Source: Monarcha castaneiventris obscurior (taxonomy: Eukaryota; Chordata; Aves; Passeriformes; Monarchidae). From it: a stretch of DNA of 64,000 nucleotides. The stretch is taken from positions 41,686,501 through 41,750,500 of the forward strand of contig JAMPIT010000230.1 in NCBI GenBank assembly GCA_026261815.1. The letters run 5' to 3'. The notes under the pieces are model-generated. The model saw only the letters and a program-made list of their open reading frames with translations. It searched no databases and was not told the DNA's origin. Of this stretch, positions 62,501-64,000 are shown piece by piece. Made by a program: the position numbers and the translations under genes. The first letter of the stretch is position 1. Every line of letters starts with the position of its first letter.

Positions 62501-64000
62501 TGTTGAACACCTTGAGGGCTATGAAGAGATGCGTTTAGAACTTGACCAGGCTGAGCTGAGGCAGAGGGAACTTCAGGATCGTATTCACCAGCTAGAAATT
62601 GAAAACCAGGAGCTCCAGGCAGCTGTCAGCCTTCAAAAAGAACAAGTACAGGTAGAAAAGGAGAAGAGCAATAACTACAGCGAGGAGAACTCCCGGCTGA
62701 CAAAGATAATCACAGAGTTACAGAAACAGTGTGAGGTCTCACACTCCACTCAGAGCACTGTCCATGACCTGCAGAAGTGCCTACAGTCACTGGAACTGAA
62801 TGCAGTGGAGCAGCAGAAGGAACACTCAACAAAGGTGGAGCAACTGTTGACCAGCAAGGAAGATTGTGCCTCAAAATTGCAGGTTTCGAATCAGGAGCTG
62901 GAGACCTCTAGGGCTTTGATGGCTGTGAAGGATCTTTGCATTGATGAGCTCAAAGCCAAGCTGAGTTCCACAGAACAGAAGAACCTCAACCTCCTTGCAA
63001 AAGTTGATGCTGCCTTGGATGAAAAGGGACAGCAAGCCACAGCCCAGTATGACTCTGCCCTACAAATACGGGCACTGTTAGAGAAGCTTCAGGAGATGGA
63101 AAAGGAAAAGGCAGATATGCAAAGACTCAATGATGAACATGCATCTCAGCTGAAAGCAGCAAGGGAGGAGCTGCTGCTGAAAGAACAGGCACAGAAGGAG
63201 CTGGAATCCAGATACAGTAGCCTCACTGCTAACTCCAAAGAAGAGAGTGAAAAGCTGATTGGGAGCCTGGAGACCATGGCAAAGGAAAAGGATGCACTTC
63301 AGAAGGCCCTGACTCTGAAAGGAAAGGAGATGGCTGAGCTCCAGACCCAGGTAATGGGGTCGCTGGCTCAGGTGGGTTCACTGGAAAAAAATCTTGAGGA
63401 AGCCAGGAAGGAAAAAGAGAAACTTGAGGAGGAGTATGGTAGGAGGGAAGGAGCACTGAAGCAGGAAGCCCAGTCGCAAGCAGAGCAACTTGAACTACAG
63501 GAGGGTCGCTTAACAAAGGTGAGTCAGACTGTGTGTAACCTTCAGGAGCAAAACCGGAAACTCATGTCTGAGAAGGAGCATCTTGGGCACAAAGTCAAGG
63601 AGCTGGAGGAGCAGATGGAGCAGCAAAACTCTGCAGTGAGTGAATTGGATGAGGAGAGCAGGAAACTGAAAACAGAGAATGAGAATTTGCAGCAGTCTAA
63701 GAAGAAGATAGAAGAGAAGCTGAAAAATCTGGAAGCTTCTAAAGCTTCCCTAGAAGCCGATGTAGCCAGGTTGAGAGCCTCTGAGAAACAACTTCAGAGT
63801 GAAATAGATGATGCCCTGGTGTCAGTTGATGAAAAAGAGAAGAAGCTCCGGGATGAAAACAAACAACTGGATGAAGACTTGCAGAATGCCAGGAGGCAAA
63901 GCCAAATTCTAGAGGAGAGGCTGGAGGCTCTGCACTCAGAATATGAAGAACTAAAGCAAAGAGAAGAGACCTCCAAGGAGTCTTATGCCTCACTTGAAGC
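53541..64000 (+). CDS. FYCO1: FYVE and coiled-coil domain autophagy adaptor 1, N-terminal part (spliced, runs off the window)
   Basis: Adaptor on late endosomes and autophagosomes that binds Rab7, LC3 and PI3P and recruits kinesin for plus-end transport (family knowledge). Coding segments are 53541-53595, 55069-55175, 56318-56443, 60065-60171, 61045-61188, 61922-62015 and 62457 to the edge. The first six total 633 nt, exactly 211 codons, with compatible phases at every junction, and the window shows about 725 residues. Residues about 36-169 form the RUN domain ([45 protein letters not shown] and [15 protein letters not shown]). A Ser-rich linker follows ([18 protein letters not shown]). From about residue 229 the sequence is a heptad-rich Glu/Lys/Gln/Leu coiled coil. 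The distal coiled coil, FYVE, LIR and GOLD parts lie beyond the window. There are no frameshifts or internal stops. The start is fixed by the conserved [18 protein letters not shown] region. Confidence 0.97.
55069..55175 (+). CDS. FYCO1: FYCO1 coding exon 3
   Basis: 107 nt between TTTTAAAG and GTAAAAAG. It completes the split Asp codon and adds residues 19-54, which open the RUN domain ([19 protein letters not shown]). Confidence 0.93.
56318..56443 (+). CDS. FYCO1: FYCO1 coding exon 4
   Basis: 126 nt, phase 0 at both ends, bounded by CTGGTTTAAG and a strong donor GTAAGTA. It encodes RUN-domain residues 55-96 ([20 protein letters not shown] through [13 protein letters not shown]). Confidence 0.95.
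60065..60171 (+). CDS. FYCO1: FYCO1 coding exon 5
   Basis: 107 nt between TCTCCCCTCCAG and GTGAATAG. It encodes residues 97-131 ([20 protein letters not shown], then [12 protein letters not shown]) plus two bases of a split Ser codon. Confidence 0.95.
61045..61188 (+). CDS. FYCO1: FYCO1 coding exon 6
   Basis: 144 nt between GTTTTTAAG and GTAAGATG. It encodes the end of the RUN domain ([30 protein letters not shown]) and ends two bases into an Arg codon. Confidence 0.95.
61922..62015 (+). CDS. FYCO1: FYCO1 coding exon 7
   Basis: 94 nt between GTGATCAACAG and GTAAGCAA. It encodes the Ser-rich linker [20 protein letters not shown] and [11 protein letters not shown], closely matching the mammalian linker. 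The exon ends in phase 0. Confidence 0.93.
62217..62272. repeat. Paired inverted repeats (double hairpin) in FYCO1 intron 7
   Basis: First hairpin: perfect 12-bp arms at 62217-62228 (AGAAGATAGGTA) and 62234-62245 with a 5-nt loop. Second hairpin: perfect 9-bp arms at 62251-62259 (ATACCTATC) and 62264-62272 with loop AGCA. Both are built from the same GATAGGTA core, in the order forward, reverse, reverse, forward. The function is unknown. Confidence 0.85.
62457..64000 (+). CDS. FYCO1: FYCO1 coding exon 8 (partial, open at window edge)
   Basis: Starts after TTCTGTTCATTTAG and stays open for 514 codons to the edge, consistent with the single very large coiled-coil exon of vertebrate FYCO1. It opens with [20 protein letters not shown], then [10 protein letters not shown], where heptad-type Leu spacing begins. 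It is rich in Glu, Lys, Gln and Leu with almost no Pro or Trp, typical of a long parallel coiled coil. Confidence 0.95.

Noticed and set aside
1..64000. CRISPR arrays, phage, plasmid or toxin-antitoxin systems, tRNA/rRNA genes
   Set aside because: None seen. Intron structure, CR1 LINEs and receptor genes make this an avian nuclear locus, and no regularly spaced repeats or cloverleaf-type sequences were noticed.

Overview
This is a vertebrate nuclear genomic window, almost certainly from a bird. It has large spliced genes, long CpG-poor intergenic DNA, one sharp CpG island at a promoter, and interspersed CR1-type LINE fragments. Several of those carry the avian CR1 3' end with a degenerate ATTCTGTG-like terminus. 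The gene order (chemokine receptor, XCR1, FYCO1) matches the chemokine-receptor cluster that flanks FYCO1 on human 3p21 and on the corresponding avian chromosome.

Layout. 1-4.1 kb: no recognisable gene. 4.1-6.0 kb (minus strand): an intact single-exon CC chemokine receptor closest to CCR8 (CCR8-like), with a splice acceptor 9 nt upstream of its ATG. 6.05-36.9 kb: a 31 kb gene-poor interval with fragments of CR1, both young and highly diverged, short tandem repeats and unrecognised open frames. 36.98-37.99 kb (plus strand): intact XCR1. 38-43.7 kb: intergenic DNA with an old CR1, a (TA)n microsatellite and two oppositely oriented 3' CR1 fragments. About 43.97-44.95 kb: CpG island and presumed non-coding exon 1 of FYCO1. 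53.4-64.0 kb (plus strand): FYCO1 exons 2-8, covering the complete RUN domain and roughly the first 500 residues of the central coiled coil. The gene runs off the right edge, still open, inside the large coiled-coil exon.

How the genes relate. CCR8-like and XCR1 are seven-transmembrane chemokine receptors expected on leukocytes. XCR1 is the lymphotactin (XCL1) receptor associated with cross-presenting dendritic cells in mammals and birds. FYCO1 is an unrelated neighbour: a RUN/coiled-coil/FYVE adaptor that links Rab7- and LC3-positive late endosomes and autophagosomes to kinesin. XCR1 and FYCO1 are co-oriented here as in human, so the linkage looks ancient.

I found no CRISPR, phage, toxin, tRNA/rRNA or otherwise exotic system. 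The most interesting items are modest: a double hairpin of alternating GATAGGTA units in FYCO1 intron 7, a perfect DR5 retinoic-acid-type element in intron 1, a FYCO1 leader dense in upstream ATGs, the absence of an intact CXCR6 frame in the FYCO1 introns seen, and an LRY in place of DRY in XCR1. Exon boundaries were read by eye from splice consensus plus reading-frame continuity. Repeat calls come from recognising CR1 consensus text, with no database search.
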